DNA of 64,000 bases, from the NCBI RefSeq assembly GCF_000688235.1, contig NZ_JHYO01000015.1, forward strand, positions 1 through 64,000, written 5' to 3'. Positions 55,030 through 64,000 of the stretch are shown piece after piece (the stretch's first letter is position 1; each line of letters starts with the position of its first letter). The DNA is from Terasakiella pusilla DSM 6293 (lineage in GTDB: Bacteria; Pseudomonadota; Alphaproteobacteria; Rhodospirillales; Terasakiellaceae). The position numbers and the translations under genes are program-made. Under the pieces are notes generated by a model. That model was given only the letters and a program-made list of their open reading frames with translations. It was not told where the DNA came from and did no database searches.

Positions 55030-55728
55030 CTATCTGCGCAGCTCATCGATAATTTCACCAGACTCGCAATAGTCCCGCAGCCGCTTGCCCTCCTCTTCCG
55101 CAAAAGTGGCATGCTCCAACGTCAGTCCCTTGATCCGATCCAGACGGAAGTTGCGAAAGTCCCCGCGTAATTCACACCAAGTGACCAGCAACCAGATCGG
55201 CCCAAAGAAAAGTAAAGCCAGCGGCCTGACCCGACGGTCGGAAGCCTTTTGTTGCGCATCTTCATACATCAATGTCACATAGCGCCGTTCCCGTATGGCT
55301 TGACGAATGGCAGAAAAGTCCACCGACCACGGGATATGCGTACTGCTTTTAAACGAATAGAGCGCCGTGCCATATAACTTCTCCCGCGTTTTCTGCGGTA
55401 AGGCCTCGCGGATTTTGTTGAGAACACCACGGGCTGACTTGGACATTTTATCATCGGTCCAATTGCATACCATCGCCATGCCCAGCACAAGCGCTTCAAT
55501 TTCATCGACATCAAACGTCAAAGGCGGCAGTGTATACCCCGCCTCCAGCAAATAGCCGACGCCCGCTTCCCCTTCAATGGGCACACCGGAGTTTTGCAGA
55601 TCGCGTATATCGCGATAGATGGTGCGCACCGACACTTCACATTCATCGGCAAGGCGGTCTGCCGTAATGGCCGTGCGGCGTCCTTGCAAAAAGTTTATCA
55701 GCTTAAAATGACGATCCGTTTTCTTCAT
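55030..55728 (-). CDS. YafY-type WYL-domain transcriptional regulator
   Basis: 232 residues. The N-terminal HTH_11 domain reads KLINFLQGRRTAITADRLAD, then ECEVSVRTIYRDIRDLQNSG. The WYL domain follows near residues 135-205 (RPLALLFFGPIWLLVTWCEL). These regulators act as ligand-responsive repressors or activators of adjacent genes. A perfect 26-base palindrome lies in the divergent region shared with the next gene. Confidence 0.87.
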   Translation of the reverse strand: MKKTDRHFKLINFLQGRRTAITADRLADECEVSVRTIYRDIRDLQNSGVPIEGEAGVGYLLEAGYTLPPLTFDVDEIEALVLGMAMVCNWTDDKMSKSARGVLNKIREALPQKTREKLYGTALYSFKSSTHIPWSVDFSAIRQAIRERRYVTLMYEDAQQKASDRRVRPLALLFFGPIWLLVTWCELRGDFRNFRLDRIKGLTLEHATFAEEEGKRLRDYCESGEIIDELRR

Positions 55729-55747
55729 ACAGACAGATTACCTCAAC

Positions 55748-55773
55748 ACTCCTGACAGCTAGTTGTCAGGAGT
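55748..55773. promoter_or_regulatory. Perfect palindrome between the yafY-type gene and its divergent neighbour
   Basis: ACTCCTGACA (55748-55757) and TGTCAGGAGT (55764-55773) are exact inverted copies around GCTAGT. The TGACA-n6-TGTCA core is of the type seen at YafY/DeoR-like regulator sites. Likely operator for the regulator and the divergent gene. Confidence 0.6.
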
Positions 55774-55823
55774 ATGGCAGTAAGTTATCGCCAGTTCAAA
55801 CACTCACACAACGGAGAGACACC

Positions 55824-56213
55824 ATGCTGGTTGATACCAAATCCATTATCATCAACACGGACTATGACACCCTGTTTACCTTCTTATCCCAAGAAGAAAA
55901 TGCCCCCAAATGGGCCATTAACTACTGCCTATCCATCCGTAAAGTCGGGGACGACTATCTGGTCATCACACCGGAAGGGGAAATGTTTATCGAAATTATC
56001 TCCGACGTTAAAACCGGCATCGTTGATATGCGATGCGGTCCAAGTAAAGACGAGATGCTGACCTTCCCCGCCCGCGTCACCGCCCTGCCCGATGGCACCT
56101 GCCTGTTCTGCCTGACCTGCATTATGTTGAAGGACCTGACAGACGAGGAACTGACGGCCTTGAGACACTCCTTCCAAGAAGAGTTTCAGGCGCTTGTCAA
56201 AGCTGTGGCCTAA
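55824..56213 (+). CDS. Uncharacterised protein, possible SRPBCC fold, 129 residues
   Basis: GGAGAG lies five bases before the ATG. The pattern TKSIIINTDYDTLFTFLSQE, then NAPKWAINYCLSIRKVGDDY, then a beta-rich part and a C-terminal helix (SFQEEFQALVKAVA) suggests a START-like SRPBCC ligand-binding fold. No catalytic motif known. Divergent from the YafY-type regulator, which is its most likely controller. Ends at a strong terminator. Confidence 0.65.
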   Translation: MLVDTKSIIINTDYDTLFTFLSQEENAPKWAINYCLSIRKVGDDYLVITPEGEMFIEIISDVKTGIVDMRCGPSKDEMLTFPARVTALPDGTCLFCLTCIMLKDLTDEELTALRHSFQEEFQALVKAVA

Positions 56214-56218
56214 GCCAT

Positions 56219-56256
56219 AAAAAAAGGCGCTTCCCAGCTTTAGGAAGCGCCTTTTC
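56219..56256. terminator. Bidirectional terminator between the SRPBCC-like gene and lpdA
   Basis: AAAAGGCGCTTCC (56222-56234) pairs perfectly with GGAAGCGCCTTTT (56243-56255), with A and T runs on both sides. Confidence 0.88.
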
Positions 56257-56280
56257 TAGTCGTTCAATCCCAATCCCTTA

Positions 56281-57684
56281 TTAGGAATGGATTGCGCGTT
56301 TACCAACCGCCAAAGCAGCTTCTTTCACCGCTTCCGGCAGGCCCGGGTGACCGTGGCAGGTACGTGCGATATCTTCAGCAGAACCGCCGAATTCCATCGC
56401 TTGTACGACTTCTTGGATCAAATCACCGCCTTGTGGGCCGATGATATGTGCGCCAAGAACACGATCTGTTTTCTTATCAGCCAGGATTTTGACGAAACCT
56501 TCGCTGTCGCCGTTTGCCAAGGCACGACCGTTGGCTTGGAACGGGAATTTACCGGATGTATATTCGATACCCGCCGCCTTGAGGCTCTCTTCCGTTTGAC
56601 CGACTGATGCGATTTCCGGGTGGGTGTAAACGATCCCCGGAATAACGTCATAATTCACGTGACCGGACTGACCCGCGAGCATTTCGGCAACCGCAACGCC
56701 TTCTTCTTCGGCTTTGTGCGCCAGCATCAGACCACCGATGACGTCACCAACAGCAAAGATGCCCGCAACGTTGGTTTGCAGGTCATGATCCACCTTGATA
56801 AAGCCGCGCTCGTCCATTTCAACGCCCGCTTCGGCGAGACCGAGGTTATCTGTGTACGGACGACGACCGATCGCCACCAGACACGCATCCACCTTCAATT
56901 CTTCCGCGTCACCGCCCTTGGCCGGTTCCATAGTAAGCGTCACAGAGGTTTTGGTTTTCGCTGCCGCTGTCACCTTTGTGCCTGTCTTAAAGTTGATGCC
57001 CTGTTTTTTCAGGGTGCGTTGAGCGGTTTTGCGAATTTCACCGTCCATACCCGGCAGGATCTGGTCGAGGAATTCGATCACAGTGACTTCAGCGCCCAGA
57101 CGGTTCCAGACAGAACCCAACTCAAGGCCGATCACACCGCCACCGATGACAGCCAGTTTCTTCGGGACTTTGCGCATTTCCATCGCGCCCGTAGAAGACA
57201 TCATCAGTTTTTCGTCGATTTCAAGGAACGGCAAAGTTGCCACGTCAGAACCGGTTGCGATCACGATATTTTCTGTTTCCAGAACTTCTTCACCGCCGTC
57301 GTTCAGTTTCACGGAAACTTTGTCCGCGCCTGCGACTTTACCTTCACCAACGATGTACTTGATCTTGTTTTTCTTCATCAGGAATTCGACGCCCTGTGTC
57401 AGCTGCTTCACAACAGCTTCCTTACGGTCGATCATCTGATCCAGATCCAGTTTCGGGGTGACTTTAATCCCGTGGTTTTCCATCTCATGCGCCGCCATCT
57501 CATAGAGATGAGAAGACTGCAACAAAGCTTTCGCCGGAATACAACCGACGTTCAGGCAGGTGCCGCCCAATGCGCCGCGTTTTTCAACGATTGCTGTTTT
57601 CAAACCCAATTGTGCCGCGCGGATTGCGCAGACATATCCACCGGGGCCACCGCCGATGACGACTACGTCAAAATTGTCACTCAT
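56281..57684 (-). CDS. lpdA: Dihydrolipoyl dehydrogenase (E3)
   Basis: 467 residues. FAD-binding GGGPGGYVCAIRAAQLG, the redox-active disulfide GGTCLNVGCIPAKALL, NAD-binding GGGVIGLELGSVWNRLG and the C-terminal His/Glu pair in CHGHPGLPEAVKEA are all present. It reoxidises the lipoyl groups of the 2-oxoglutarate dehydrogenase complex and may also serve other complexes. It lies downstream of sucB, separated by a terminator, so part of its expression may depend on read-through or its own promoter. Confidence 0.97.
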   Translation of the reverse strand: MSDNFDVVVIGGGPGGYVCAIRAAQLGLKTAIVEKRGALGGTCLNVGCIPAKALLQSSHLYEMAAHEMENHGIKVTPKLDLDQMIDRKEAVVKQLTQGVEFLMKKNKIKYIVGEGKVAGADKVSVKLNDGGEEVLETENIVIATGSDVATLPFLEIDEKLMMSSTGAMEMRKVPKKLAVIGGGVIGLELGSVWNRLGAEVTVIEFLDQILPGMDGEIRKTAQRTLKKQGINFKTGTKVTAAAKTKTSVTLTMEPAKGGDAEELKVDACLVAIGRRPYTDNLGLAEAGVEMDERGFIKVDHDLQTNVAGIFAVGDVIGGLMLAHKAEEEGVAVAEMLAGQSGHVNYDVIPGIVYTHPEIASVGQTEESLKAAGIEYTSGKFPFQANGRALANGDSEGFVKILADKKTDRVLGAHIIGPQGGDLIQEVVQAMEFGGSAEDIARTCHGHPGLPEAVKEAALAVGKRAIHS

Positions 57685-57712
57685 GACACTAAAAATCCTC
57701 TTTCTTAAAAGT

Positions 57713-57752
57713 CTTAAAAAAAACGGAAGGCCAGTTGAACGACCTTCCGTTT
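57713..57752 (-). terminator. Intrinsic terminator between sucB and lpdA
   Basis: AAACGGAAGG (57721-57730) pairs with CCTTCCGTTT (57743-57752). On the minus strand the stem is followed by eight T. Confidence 0.85.
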
Positions 57753-57766
57753 CAATTTATCCGGTC

Positions 57767-59386
57767 TTAAGCGTCCAGCAAGATGCGTTGCGGATCTTCC
57801 AGACATTCTTTCACACGAACGAGGAAGGAAACCGCCTCACGACCGTCAATGATACGGTGATCATAAGACAGCGCAAGATACATCATCGGACGTGCCTGAA
57901 TGGACCCATCCGGCATGACCATCGGGCGCATTTGCGTTTTATGCATACCCAAAATCGCAGACTGCGGACGGTTCAGGATCGGTGCGGACAACAGGGAGCC
58001 AAAGACGCCACCGTTAGAAATGGTGAACGTACCGCCCATCATTTCGTCCATTGTCAACGACCCGTCACGGGCGCGTTTACCGTAGTTCAGAATGTCACCT
58101 TCGATCTGCGCCAGTGATTTTTCATCACAGTCACGTACAACCGGTACAACCAGACCTGTCGGGGAACCAACCGCAATACCCACATCATAGTGGTTTTTAT
58201 AAACGATGTCGTCGCCATCGATCTCAGCGTTGACAGCAGGCCACTCACGCAGGGCTGTCACACAAGCTTTGGTGAAGATACCCATGAAGCCAAGCTTCAC
58301 GCCGTGTTTCTTCTCAAAACCGTCTTTGTACTGTTTACGCATTTCCAGAACGCCCGTCATATCGACTTCGTTCCAGGTTGTCAGGATCGCAGCTGTGTTC
58401 TGTGCTTCCTTCAAACGAGACGCGATCACTTTACGCAGACGTGTCATTTTAACACGTTCTTCGCGCGGGCCTTCCGGACGCGGCGGGATCATCGCACCAT
58501 TTGGTGTGCTTGATTTCGCAGCAGGGGCCGGTGCGGCCGCTGGTTTCGCAGCAGGTGCCGGGGCAGCTTTTGCAGGTGCCGGTGCCGCTTTGTCTTTGGC
58601 AGCCTGACCACTTTCGATATAAGCCAGAACGTCGCCTTTCACCAAACGACCGTCTTTGCCGCTTGCCGGGATCTTGGACGCATCTAAACCGTTTTCTTCA
58701 ACCAGTTTGCGAACCGCAGGGGACAGCGGGTGGGCTGTGTTGGCTTGACCAGCCGGTGCCGCAGCAGAGGCTGCCGGGGCTGAGGCTTGTGCCGGTGCTG
58801 CCGCAGGAGCTGCTGCGCCTTTTTTGGCACCAACCGCAATACGACCAACAACCGTACCAACTTCAACGTCCGTGTCTGGACCTGCAATGATCTCGATCAG
58901 CACGCCTGCTGTCGGTGACGGCAGTTCAGCTGTTACTTTGTCGGTTTCAACTTCGCAAAGTGCTTCGTCTTCGGCAACTTCGTCGCCAACAGCTTTCAGC
59001 CAGTTTGAGATTGTGCCTTCCGTGACAGACTCACCCATCGCCGGAATGACGATATCAACAGTTTCGCCCGTCCCGGCAGAAGCCGCCGGTGCTTCTTCTG
59101 TCGCAGCAGCAGGGGCCGCCGCAGCCGGTGCCGGTGCAGCCGCTTCATCAGCTTCGCCAACCATACACAAGACAGCACCAACTTCTACATCGGTATCTGC
59201 ACCTGCAACGATTTCGACTAATGTGCCGGCAACCGGTGACGGAACTTCGACCGTCACTTTATCGGTTTCCAGCTCTACGAGCGGTTCGTCAACAGCGACA
59301 GTGTCGCCAATGTTTTTGAGCCACTTTGAGACCGTACCTTCCGATACGGACTCACCCAAAGCGGGAACAGTGATTTCTGTGGCCAT
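57767..59386 (-). CDS. sucB: 2-oxoglutarate dehydrogenase E2 (dihydrolipoyl succinyltransferase), two lipoyl domains
   Basis: 539 residues from the ATG at 59386 ([20 protein letters not shown]), which has AGGAAA just upstream. Two lipoyl domains are present, with modified Lys at 43 ([12 protein letters not shown]) and 150 ([12 protein letters not shown]), separated by Ala/Pro-rich linkers. A peripheral-subunit-binding domain follows ([20 protein letters not shown]), then the catalytic domain with [17 protein letters not shown]. Typical E2o has one lipoyl domain; two is less common. It forms the core of the complex with SucA and LpdA. Seventeen bases after sucA. Confidence 0.95.
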   Translation of the reverse strand: MATEITVPALGESVSEGTVSKWLKNIGDTVAVDEPLVELETDKVTVEVPSPVAGTLVEIVAGADTDVEVGAVLCMVGEADEAAAPAPAAAAPAAATEEAPAASAGTGETVDIVIPAMGESVTEGTISNWLKAVGDEVAEDEALCEVETDKVTAELPSPTAGVLIEIIAGPDTDVEVGTVVGRIAVGAKKGAAAPAAAPAQASAPAASAAAPAGQANTAHPLSPAVRKLVEENGLDASKIPASGKDGRLVKGDVLAYIESGQAAKDKAAPAPAKAAPAPAAKPAAAPAPAAKSSTPNGAMIPPRPEGPREERVKMTRLRKVIASRLKEAQNTAAILTTWNEVDMTGVLEMRKQYKDGFEKKHGVKLGFMGIFTKACVTALREWPAVNAEIDGDDIVYKNHYDVGIAVGSPTGLVVPVVRDCDEKSLAQIEGDILNYGKRARDGSLTMDEMMGGTFTISNGGVFGSLLSAPILNRPQSAILGMHKTQMRPMVMPDGSIQARPMMYLALSYDHRIIDGREAVSFLVRVKECLEDPQRILLDA

Positions 59387-59403
59387 TTGTTTCCTCACAA
59401 ATC

Positions 59404-62340
59404 CTAAAGTTTAGATGCAGCCATTTTGGTTTCGCGGGCGAATGGTGTCGGAAGAGTTTCCAACTTGCCATTCAGCGCCTCTTCAACCAGGAACTGTTGT
59501 TCAGCAACGTGGACCTTGTTCAGACCCGTTGCAGGGGAAGCCGAAGCACGACGACCGGAATAACCCGGCATGCCGCCTTTAACCTGAAGCTCTTGCGCAA
59601 TGTAGACCAGACGTGGGAAGACAAATGTCCAGTACCCCATGTTTGCCGGTTCTTCCTGACACCAAACCAACTCGGCGTTCGGATATTGAGCAAGTTTTTC
59701 TTTGATGGTTTCTTTCGGCCATGGATAAAGCTGTTCCACACGAATGATGGCAACATCCTTGATCTCTTTGTCGCGACGCGCCTGAAGCAGATCGTAGTAT
59801 ACTTTACCTGTACACAAGACCACACGACGGACGTCTTTGTTCGCCACCAGCTCGTCAGTCTCCCCGATCACGCGCTTGAAGGCGGAACCGGTTGTGAAGT
59901 CAGCGAGCGTGCTTTGACACAATTTGTGACGCAGCAGAGATTTCGGCGTAAAGATGACCAACGGCTTACGGAAGTTGCGGCACTGCTGACGACGAAGCGC
60001 ATGGAAGTAGTTCGCTGGTGTCGTCAAGTTACAGACCTGCATGTTATCTTCCGCACAAAGCTGGAGATAACGCTCCGGACGGGCCGAGCTATGCTCTGGG
60101 CCCTGACCTTCGTAGCCGTGCGGCAGAAGCATGGTCAAACCGGACAGACGCAGCCATTTAGATTCACCAGAACAAATGAACTGGTCAATCATCATCTGGG
60201 CACCGTTGGCAAAATCGCCAAACTGGGCTTCCCACATGACCAAGGCATTCGGTTCTGCCAAAGAATAACCGTATTCGAAACCAAGAACGGACAATTCGAT
60301 CAGCGGGCTGTCGATAACTTCATAGTCACCTTGGCCTTCACGAATGTTGTTCAGCGGACGATAACGTTCTTCGGTTTCCTGATCGATCAAGACACTGTGA
60401 CGTTGGGAGAATGTCCCACGGCCACTATCCTGACCGGACAGACGGACCTTGTGACCGTCAACCAGCAGCGAGCCAAACGCAAGCGCTTCACCTGTCGCCC
60501 AATCGATCCCTTCGCCGGTTTCGATCATTTTGGACTTGGCTTTCAGCTGACGCAGAACCTTTTTGTTGACGTTAAAGTTATCCGGTGCGGTAGAGATGGC
60601 TTTCCCAACTTCCCGCAGGATATCTTCAGAAACAGACGTATCTTCGTTGCGGTGCTCTTCTTCGCCACGGGCATTGTCCATGCCGTGCCATTTGCCTTCA
60701 AACCAGTCGGCTTTGTTCGGCTTATAAGAGTTACCGGCTTGGAATTCTTCTTCCAAACGACCGCGGAACTCGTCCGCCATGTCCTGAACTTGTTGTTCTG
60801 TCAGTACTTTTTCCGCAATCAGACGCTGCGCGTACAACTCACGCGTAGAAATCTGCTTTTTGATGATTTTATACATCTGCGGGTTGGTGAACATCGGCTC
60901 GTCAGACTCGTTATGGCCGTGACGGCGATAACAGAACATGTCGATGACAACGTCTTTGCCAAATTCCTGACGGTATTCAGTCGCGATACGGGCCACGTGA
61001 ACCACAGCTTCCGGATCATCCCCGTTAACGTGGAAGATCGGGGCCTGAACCATTTTCGCAACATCAGACGGATACTGGCTGGAACGCGAGTAATGCGGCG
61101 CCGTTGTAAAGCCGATCTGGTTGTTGACGATGATGTGGATTGTCCCGCCGACTTTATAGCCGCGCAGGCCAGACATCGCGTGACCTTCCGGGACGATGCC
61201 CTGACCGGAATAAGCCGCATCACCATGCAATAGCAACGGCATAACCTGCGAACGCGGGCCACCGAGTTGTTCTTGCTTGGCGCGGACTTTGCCATGCACA
61301 ACCGGGTTCACCAGTTCAAGGTGAGACGGGTTGGCAGTCAAAGACAGGTGAATGGTGTTGCCGTCAAATTCACGGTCGGCAGAGGTCCCGAGGTGATATT
61401 TAACGTCGCCGGAGCCTTCAACGTCATCCGGGTTGGATGAGTTGCCCTGAAATTCAGAGAACAAGGCACGGAACGGCTTGTGCATCACGTTGGTCAAAAC
61501 GTTGAGACGACCCCGGTGCGGCATGCCCAGAACAACTTCTTTCAAGCCAAGCTGTGCGCCCCGCTTAAGAATTTGTTCCATCGCCGGGATCAAAGATTCC
61601 CCGCCTTCCAGACCGAAACGTTTTGTACCGGTGTATTTTTTATCCAGGAACTGCTCAAAACCTTCAGCTTCGGTCAGACGTTCCAGAATAGCTGTCTTGC
61701 CTTTAACGGTGAAATCGGACTGATTTTCAGACGACTCAATGCGACGCTGGATCCAGGATTTCTCTTCTGGCTCCTGAATGTGCATAAACTCGACACCGAT
61801 GTGGCGGCAGTATGTGGATTGAACTTTATCAACGATCTCACGCAGGGTGGCTGTTTCCAGCCCCAAAACGAAATCGATGAAAATCGGGCGATCCATATCG
61901 GCTTCACTAAAGCCGTAAGACTTTGGATCAAGCTCCGGATGGTAGTTATTGCCTTCGATACCCAGTGGATCAAAACGCGCAATAAGGTGACCACGCACAC
62001 GATAGGAACGGATCAACATCAAGGCACGGATGCTATCTAGCGTCGCGGCACGAATTGCATCGTCGTCAACATTCGCGTAAACCGCGCCAGCTTGCGGCTG
62101 GGCGTTTGCAACAGGTGCCGTCACAGAGCTTACGCCCGTATTGACCACACCATGACTTGGTTTATTCCAACTCGGACCGGAGAGGTTCTGGAGCGCTTCC
62201 AGACCGTCTTCACGTAATCCCGAGAAAAAAGCGACCCAGCTCTGATCAACAGAGGACGGATCTTTCATATAACGGGCATACAATTCTGCAAGATAAACAG
62301 TGTTGTTGCCATTCAGGACTGATTCAGGGGTATCGACCAT
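59404..62340 (-). CDS. sucA: 2-oxoglutarate dehydrogenase E1
   Basis: 978 residues from the ATG at 62340 ([20 protein letters not shown]), which has GGGAAAG before it. The frame is open 30 codons further, but that part overlaps the intergenic hairpin. Thiamine diphosphate-dependent motifs include [46 protein letters not shown] in the form [15 protein letters not shown], and [18 protein letters not shown] in the form [20 protein letters not shown]. It decarboxylates 2-oxoglutarate and passes succinyl to SucB. Confidence 0.97.
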   Translation of the reverse strand: MVDTPESVLNGNNTVYLAELYARYMKDPSSVDQSWVAFFSGLREDGLEALQNLSGPSWNKPSHGVVNTGVSSVTAPVANAQPQAGAVYANVDDDAIRAATLDSIRALMLIRSYRVRGHLIARFDPLGIEGNNYHPELDPKSYGFSEADMDRPIFIDFVLGLETATLREIVDKVQSTYCRHIGVEFMHIQEPEEKSWIQRRIESSENQSDFTVKGKTAILERLTEAEGFEQFLDKKYTGTKRFGLEGGESLIPAMEQILKRGAQLGLKEVVLGMPHRGRLNVLTNVMHKPFRALFSEFQGNSSNPDDVEGSGDVKYHLGTSADREFDGNTIHLSLTANPSHLELVNPVVHGKVRAKQEQLGGPRSQVMPLLLHGDAAYSGQGIVPEGHAMSGLRGYKVGGTIHIIVNNQIGFTTAPHYSRSSQYPSDVAKMVQAPIFHVNGDDPEAVVHVARIATEYRQEFGKDVVIDMFCYRRHGHNESDEPMFTNPQMYKIIKKQISTRELYAQRLIAEKVLTEQQVQDMADEFRGRLEEEFQAGNSYKPNKADWFEGKWHGMDNARGEEEHRNEDTSVSEDILREVGKAISTAPDNFNVNKKVLRQLKAKSKMIETGEGIDWATGEALAFGSLLVDGHKVRLSGQDSGRGTFSQRHSVLIDQETEERYRPLNNIREGQGDYEVIDSPLIELSVLGFEYGYSLAEPNALVMWEAQFGDFANGAQMMIDQFICSGESKWLRLSGLTMLLPHGYEGQGPEHSSARPERYLQLCAEDNMQVCNLTTPANYFHALRRQQCRNFRKPLVIFTPKSLLRHKLCQSTLADFTTGSAFKRVIGETDELVANKDVRRVVLCTGKVYYDLLQARRDKEIKDVAIIRVEQLYPWPKETIKEKLAQYPNAELVWCQEEPANMGYWTFVFPRLVYIAQELQVKGGMPGYSGRRASASPATGLNKVHVAEQQFLVEEALNGKLETLPTPFARETKMAASKL

Positions 62341-62357
62341 ATTTACTTTCCCTAGAG

Positions 62358-62395
62358 AAGCGCGGTTCACCTCGTTTTGCGGGTGAACCGCGCTT
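62358..62395. other. Large hairpin between sucD and sucA
   Basis: AAGCGCGGTTCACC (62358-62371) pairs perfectly with GGTGAACCGCGCTT (62382-62395) around a ten-base loop. The T run is on the plus strand only, so for the minus-strand suc message it is not an intrinsic terminator. It ends 17 bases before the sucA ATG and could be an mRNA processing or stability element. Confidence 0.65.
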
Positions 62396-62442
62396 TTTCT
62401 CCCATTACCAGGATGAGGATGATTGCTCATCCCATCAATGGT

Positions 62443-63315
62443 TTAGCCAAGCAGCTTAACCATTGTGCTACCGATAGAAGCCGGTGAGTCTGCAACAGCG
62501 ATGCCCGCAGATCTCATTGCTTCCATTTTCGCGTCCGCAGTACCTTGACCGCCGGAAATGATGGCGCCAGCGTGGCCCATACGTTTGCCCGGAGGTGCTG
62601 TGACACCCGCGATGAAACCAACAACCGGTTTCTTAACTTTGGACTGCTTCAGGAATTCGCAAGCTTCTTCCTCTGCAGTACCGCCGATTTCACCGATCAT
62701 AACGATAGATTCAGTTTCATCGTCCGCCAGGAACATTTCCAAGCAATCGATGAAGTTGGTGCCGTTTACAGGGTCACCACCGATCCCGATACAAGTAGAC
62801 TGGCCCATACCGGCAGCCGTTGTTTGTGCAACAGCTTCGTATGTCAGTGTACCAGAACGAGAAACGATACCGACTGTCCCGCGTTTGTGAATGTGGCCCG
62901 GCATAATACCGATTTTACATTCACCCGGTGTGATCACACCCGGGCAGTTCGGACCAATGAGGCGTGTTTTAGAACCAGCCAAAGCGCGTTTCACTTTAAC
63001 CATGTCCATAACCGGAATGCCTTCAGTGATACAAACAGCCAGTTCGATCTCAGCATCAATCGCTTCCAGGATCGCGTCCGCCGCGAACGGTGGCGGAACG
63101 TAGATTACAGAAGCGTTTGCGCCTGTTTTTTCACGGGCATCAGCAACTGTGTCAAAAACCGGCAGGTCAAGGTGCTTGGAGCCACCTTTGCCCGGTGTGA
63201 CACCACCGACCATTTTTGTGCCGTAAGCAATCGCTTGTTCAGAGTGGAAAGTCCCTTGTGCGCCAGTGAAACCCTGACAGATGACTTTCGTGTCTTTATT
63301 AATAAGAACAGCCAT
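62443..63315 (-). CDS. sucD: Succinyl-CoA synthetase alpha subunit
   Basis: 290 residues. CoA-binding [38 protein letters not shown], and the phosphorylated His in [14 protein letters not shown] (here [19 protein letters not shown]) are typical. With SucC it makes succinate and ATP or GTP from succinyl-CoA. One base after sucC, so coupled to it, and about 100 bases before sucA. Confidence 0.97.
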   Translation of the reverse strand: MAVLINKDTKVICQGFTGAQGTFHSEQAIAYGTKMVGGVTPGKGGSKHLDLPVFDTVADAREKTGANASVIYVPPPFAADAILEAIDAEIELAVCITEGIPVMDMVKVKRALAGSKTRLIGPNCPGVITPGECKIGIMPGHIHKRGTVGIVSRSGTLTYEAVAQTTAAGMGQSTCIGIGGDPVNGTNFIDCLEMFLADDETESIVMIGEIGGTAEEEACEFLKQSKVKKPVVGFIAGVTAPPGKRMGHAGAIISGGQGTADAKMEAMRSAGIAVADSPASIGSTMVKLLG

Positions 63316-63316
63316 G

Positions 63317-64000
63317 TTACGCAGCCTCCTTCACGGCTTTCACGACTTTTTCAGCCGCATCAGCGAGGTTATCAGCAGTGATGATCGGCAGACCGGATTC
63401 AGACAAGATCTTCTTGCCTTGGTCTACGTTTGTGCCTTCAAGACGAACAACAAGCGGAACGTTCAGGCTCACTTCGCGGGCCGCAGCCACAACACCGTCA
63501 GCAATAACGTCACAACGCATGATACCGCCGAAGATGTTCACGAGGATCCCTTCAACGTTCGGGTCAGACAGGATCAGCTTGAACGCTTCAGTTACGCGCT
63601 CTTTCGTCGCGCCGCCACCAACGTCCAGGAAGTTTGCAGGCTCACCGCCGTACAATTTGATGATGTCCATTGTGCCCATCGCAAGACCGGCACCGTTCAC
63701 CATACAACCGATTGTCCCATCAAGTTTGATGTAGTTCAGGTCGTGCTTGGAAGCTTCCAGTTCCATTGCATCTTCTTCGTCTTCGTCGCGCATTTCAGCA
63801 ACGGCTTTCTGACGATACAGAGCGTTGGAGTCGAAGTTCATTTTCGCATCAAGGGCAACCAGATCGTCGTCACCAGTCACAACCAGCGGGTTGATCTCCA
63901 GCATAGACGCGTCCAGCTCAACAAATGCCTTGTACATTGCAGCAAGGATTTTGGAGCAAGCTTTGATTTGGTTACCAGTCAAACCCAGACCAAAAGCAAC
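63317..64000 (-). CDS. sucC: Succinyl-CoA synthetase beta subunit, C-terminal part (cut by window edge)
   Basis: The open frame runs to the window edge and covers about 227 C-terminal residues, starting within [19 protein letters not shown]. Segments [40 protein letters not shown] and [17 protein letters not shown] are typical of SucC. The N-terminal ATP-grasp part lies beyond base 64000. First visible gene of the suc cluster. Confidence 0.95.
   Translation of the reverse strand, partial: VAFGLGLTGNQIKACSKILAAMYKAFVELDASMLEINPLVVTGDDDLVALDAKMNFDSNALYRQKAVAEMRDEDEEDAMELEASKHDLNYIKLDGTIGCMVNGAGLAMGTMDIIKLYGGEPANFLDVGGGATKERVTEAFKLILSDPNVEGILVNIFGGIMRCDVIADGVVAAAREVSLNVPLVVRLEGTNVDQGKKILSESGLPIITADNLADAAEKVVKAVKEAA

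Noticed and set aside
56620-57708. Plus-strand frame of 362 codons
   Set aside because: Exactly antisense to lpdA; His/Phe/Arg-rich translation typical of a shadow, no ribosome site and no family resemblance.
59497-61233. Plus-strand frame of 578 codons
   Set aside because: Antisense to sucA, whose strong codon bias leaves the opposite frame open; translation matches nothing.
62545-63381. Plus-strand frame of 278 codons
   Set aside because: Antisense to sucD and the end of sucC; shadow of biased codons.
1-64000. tRNA, rRNA or CRISPR arrays
   Set aside because: No cloverleaf with a GGTTCRANYCC arm, rRNA-like stretch or regularly spaced repeats were noticed by eye; a tRNA or covariance scan was not possible.

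Overview
This 64 kb window is chromosomal DNA of an alphaproteobacterium, most likely a marine or aquatic Rhodospirillales relative (Terasakiella/Thalassospira-like; the family is inference from gene content, not a search). Supporting signs are the sucC-sucD-sucA-sucB-lpdA order, an endonuclease-type MutL, a UbiK-type BMFP protein beside a YbjN protein, the ArsR-GAPDH-ArsJ cassette, several c-di-GMP proteins and Gram-negative lipid A genes. Coding density is high and most genes are ordinary housekeeping. No rRNA, tRNA or CRISPR array was recognised.

Layout. 1-1.7 kb: the end of an IS5-type element and an AT-rich trypsin-like lipoprotein gene that looks acquired. 1.7-13.9 kb: comM, tadA, a class I glutamine amidotransferase, rluB, rsmD, acr3 (arsenite efflux), mutL, pgi, an EamA exporter, a GAF/HD-GYP protein and an unknown protein. 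14-23.8 kb: ubiD, pmbA, a kinase-fold protein, then a tightly overlapping lipid A/Kdo operon (MsbA-like exporter, DUF374 acyltransferase, waaA, lpxK, lpxL-like) and a CheY-like regulator. 23.8-27.6 kb: M23 peptidase, xseA and divergent purD. 27.8-33.5 kb: a dihaem peroxidase overlapping a large DAHL/PAS/GGDEF/EAL protein, a periplasmic protein, and an SmtB-type repressor with a cation exporter. 33.5-45.4 kb: asd, a hydrolase, YbjN and UbiK proteins, hldD, lgt, a MidA/NDUFAF7-type methyltransferase, pgeF, a lipoprotein, prs, rplY, pth and a UbiA-type prenyltransferase. 45.5-56.2 kb: the arsR-GAPDH-arsJ operon, small genes, a fumarylpyruvate hydrolase with divergent marR, an AAA ATPase, unknown membrane/periplasmic proteins, an EamA exporter, a REC-REC-GGDEF protein and a YafY-type regulator with its divergent target. 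56.2-64 kb: the 2-oxoglutarate dehydrogenase/succinyl-CoA synthetase cluster on the minus strand, running off the end.

Most notable is the leader of asd (33.5-33.8 kb). A 46-codon reading frame with a purine-rich ribosome site ends in a run dominated by threonine and lysine codons (nine Thr in twelve residues). It is followed by a strong intrinsic terminator and a 12-pair alternative helix that would destroy that terminator. This has all the parts of a threonine-type transcription attenuator controlling aspartate-semialdehyde dehydrogenase.

Other regulatory observations: an almost identical ArsR operator, set in the same way between -35 and -10 boxes, occurs before acr3 and, 39 kb away, before arsR-GAPDH-arsJ, suggesting one arsenic regulon. 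An SmtB-like operator precedes the cation-export operon. Perfect or near-perfect palindromes sit in the marR and yafY divergent regions. A 5'-end hairpin followed by six U lies between a good promoter and rplY. DnaA-box-like sites, one group clustered with four GANTC methylation sites, flank the YbjN gene.
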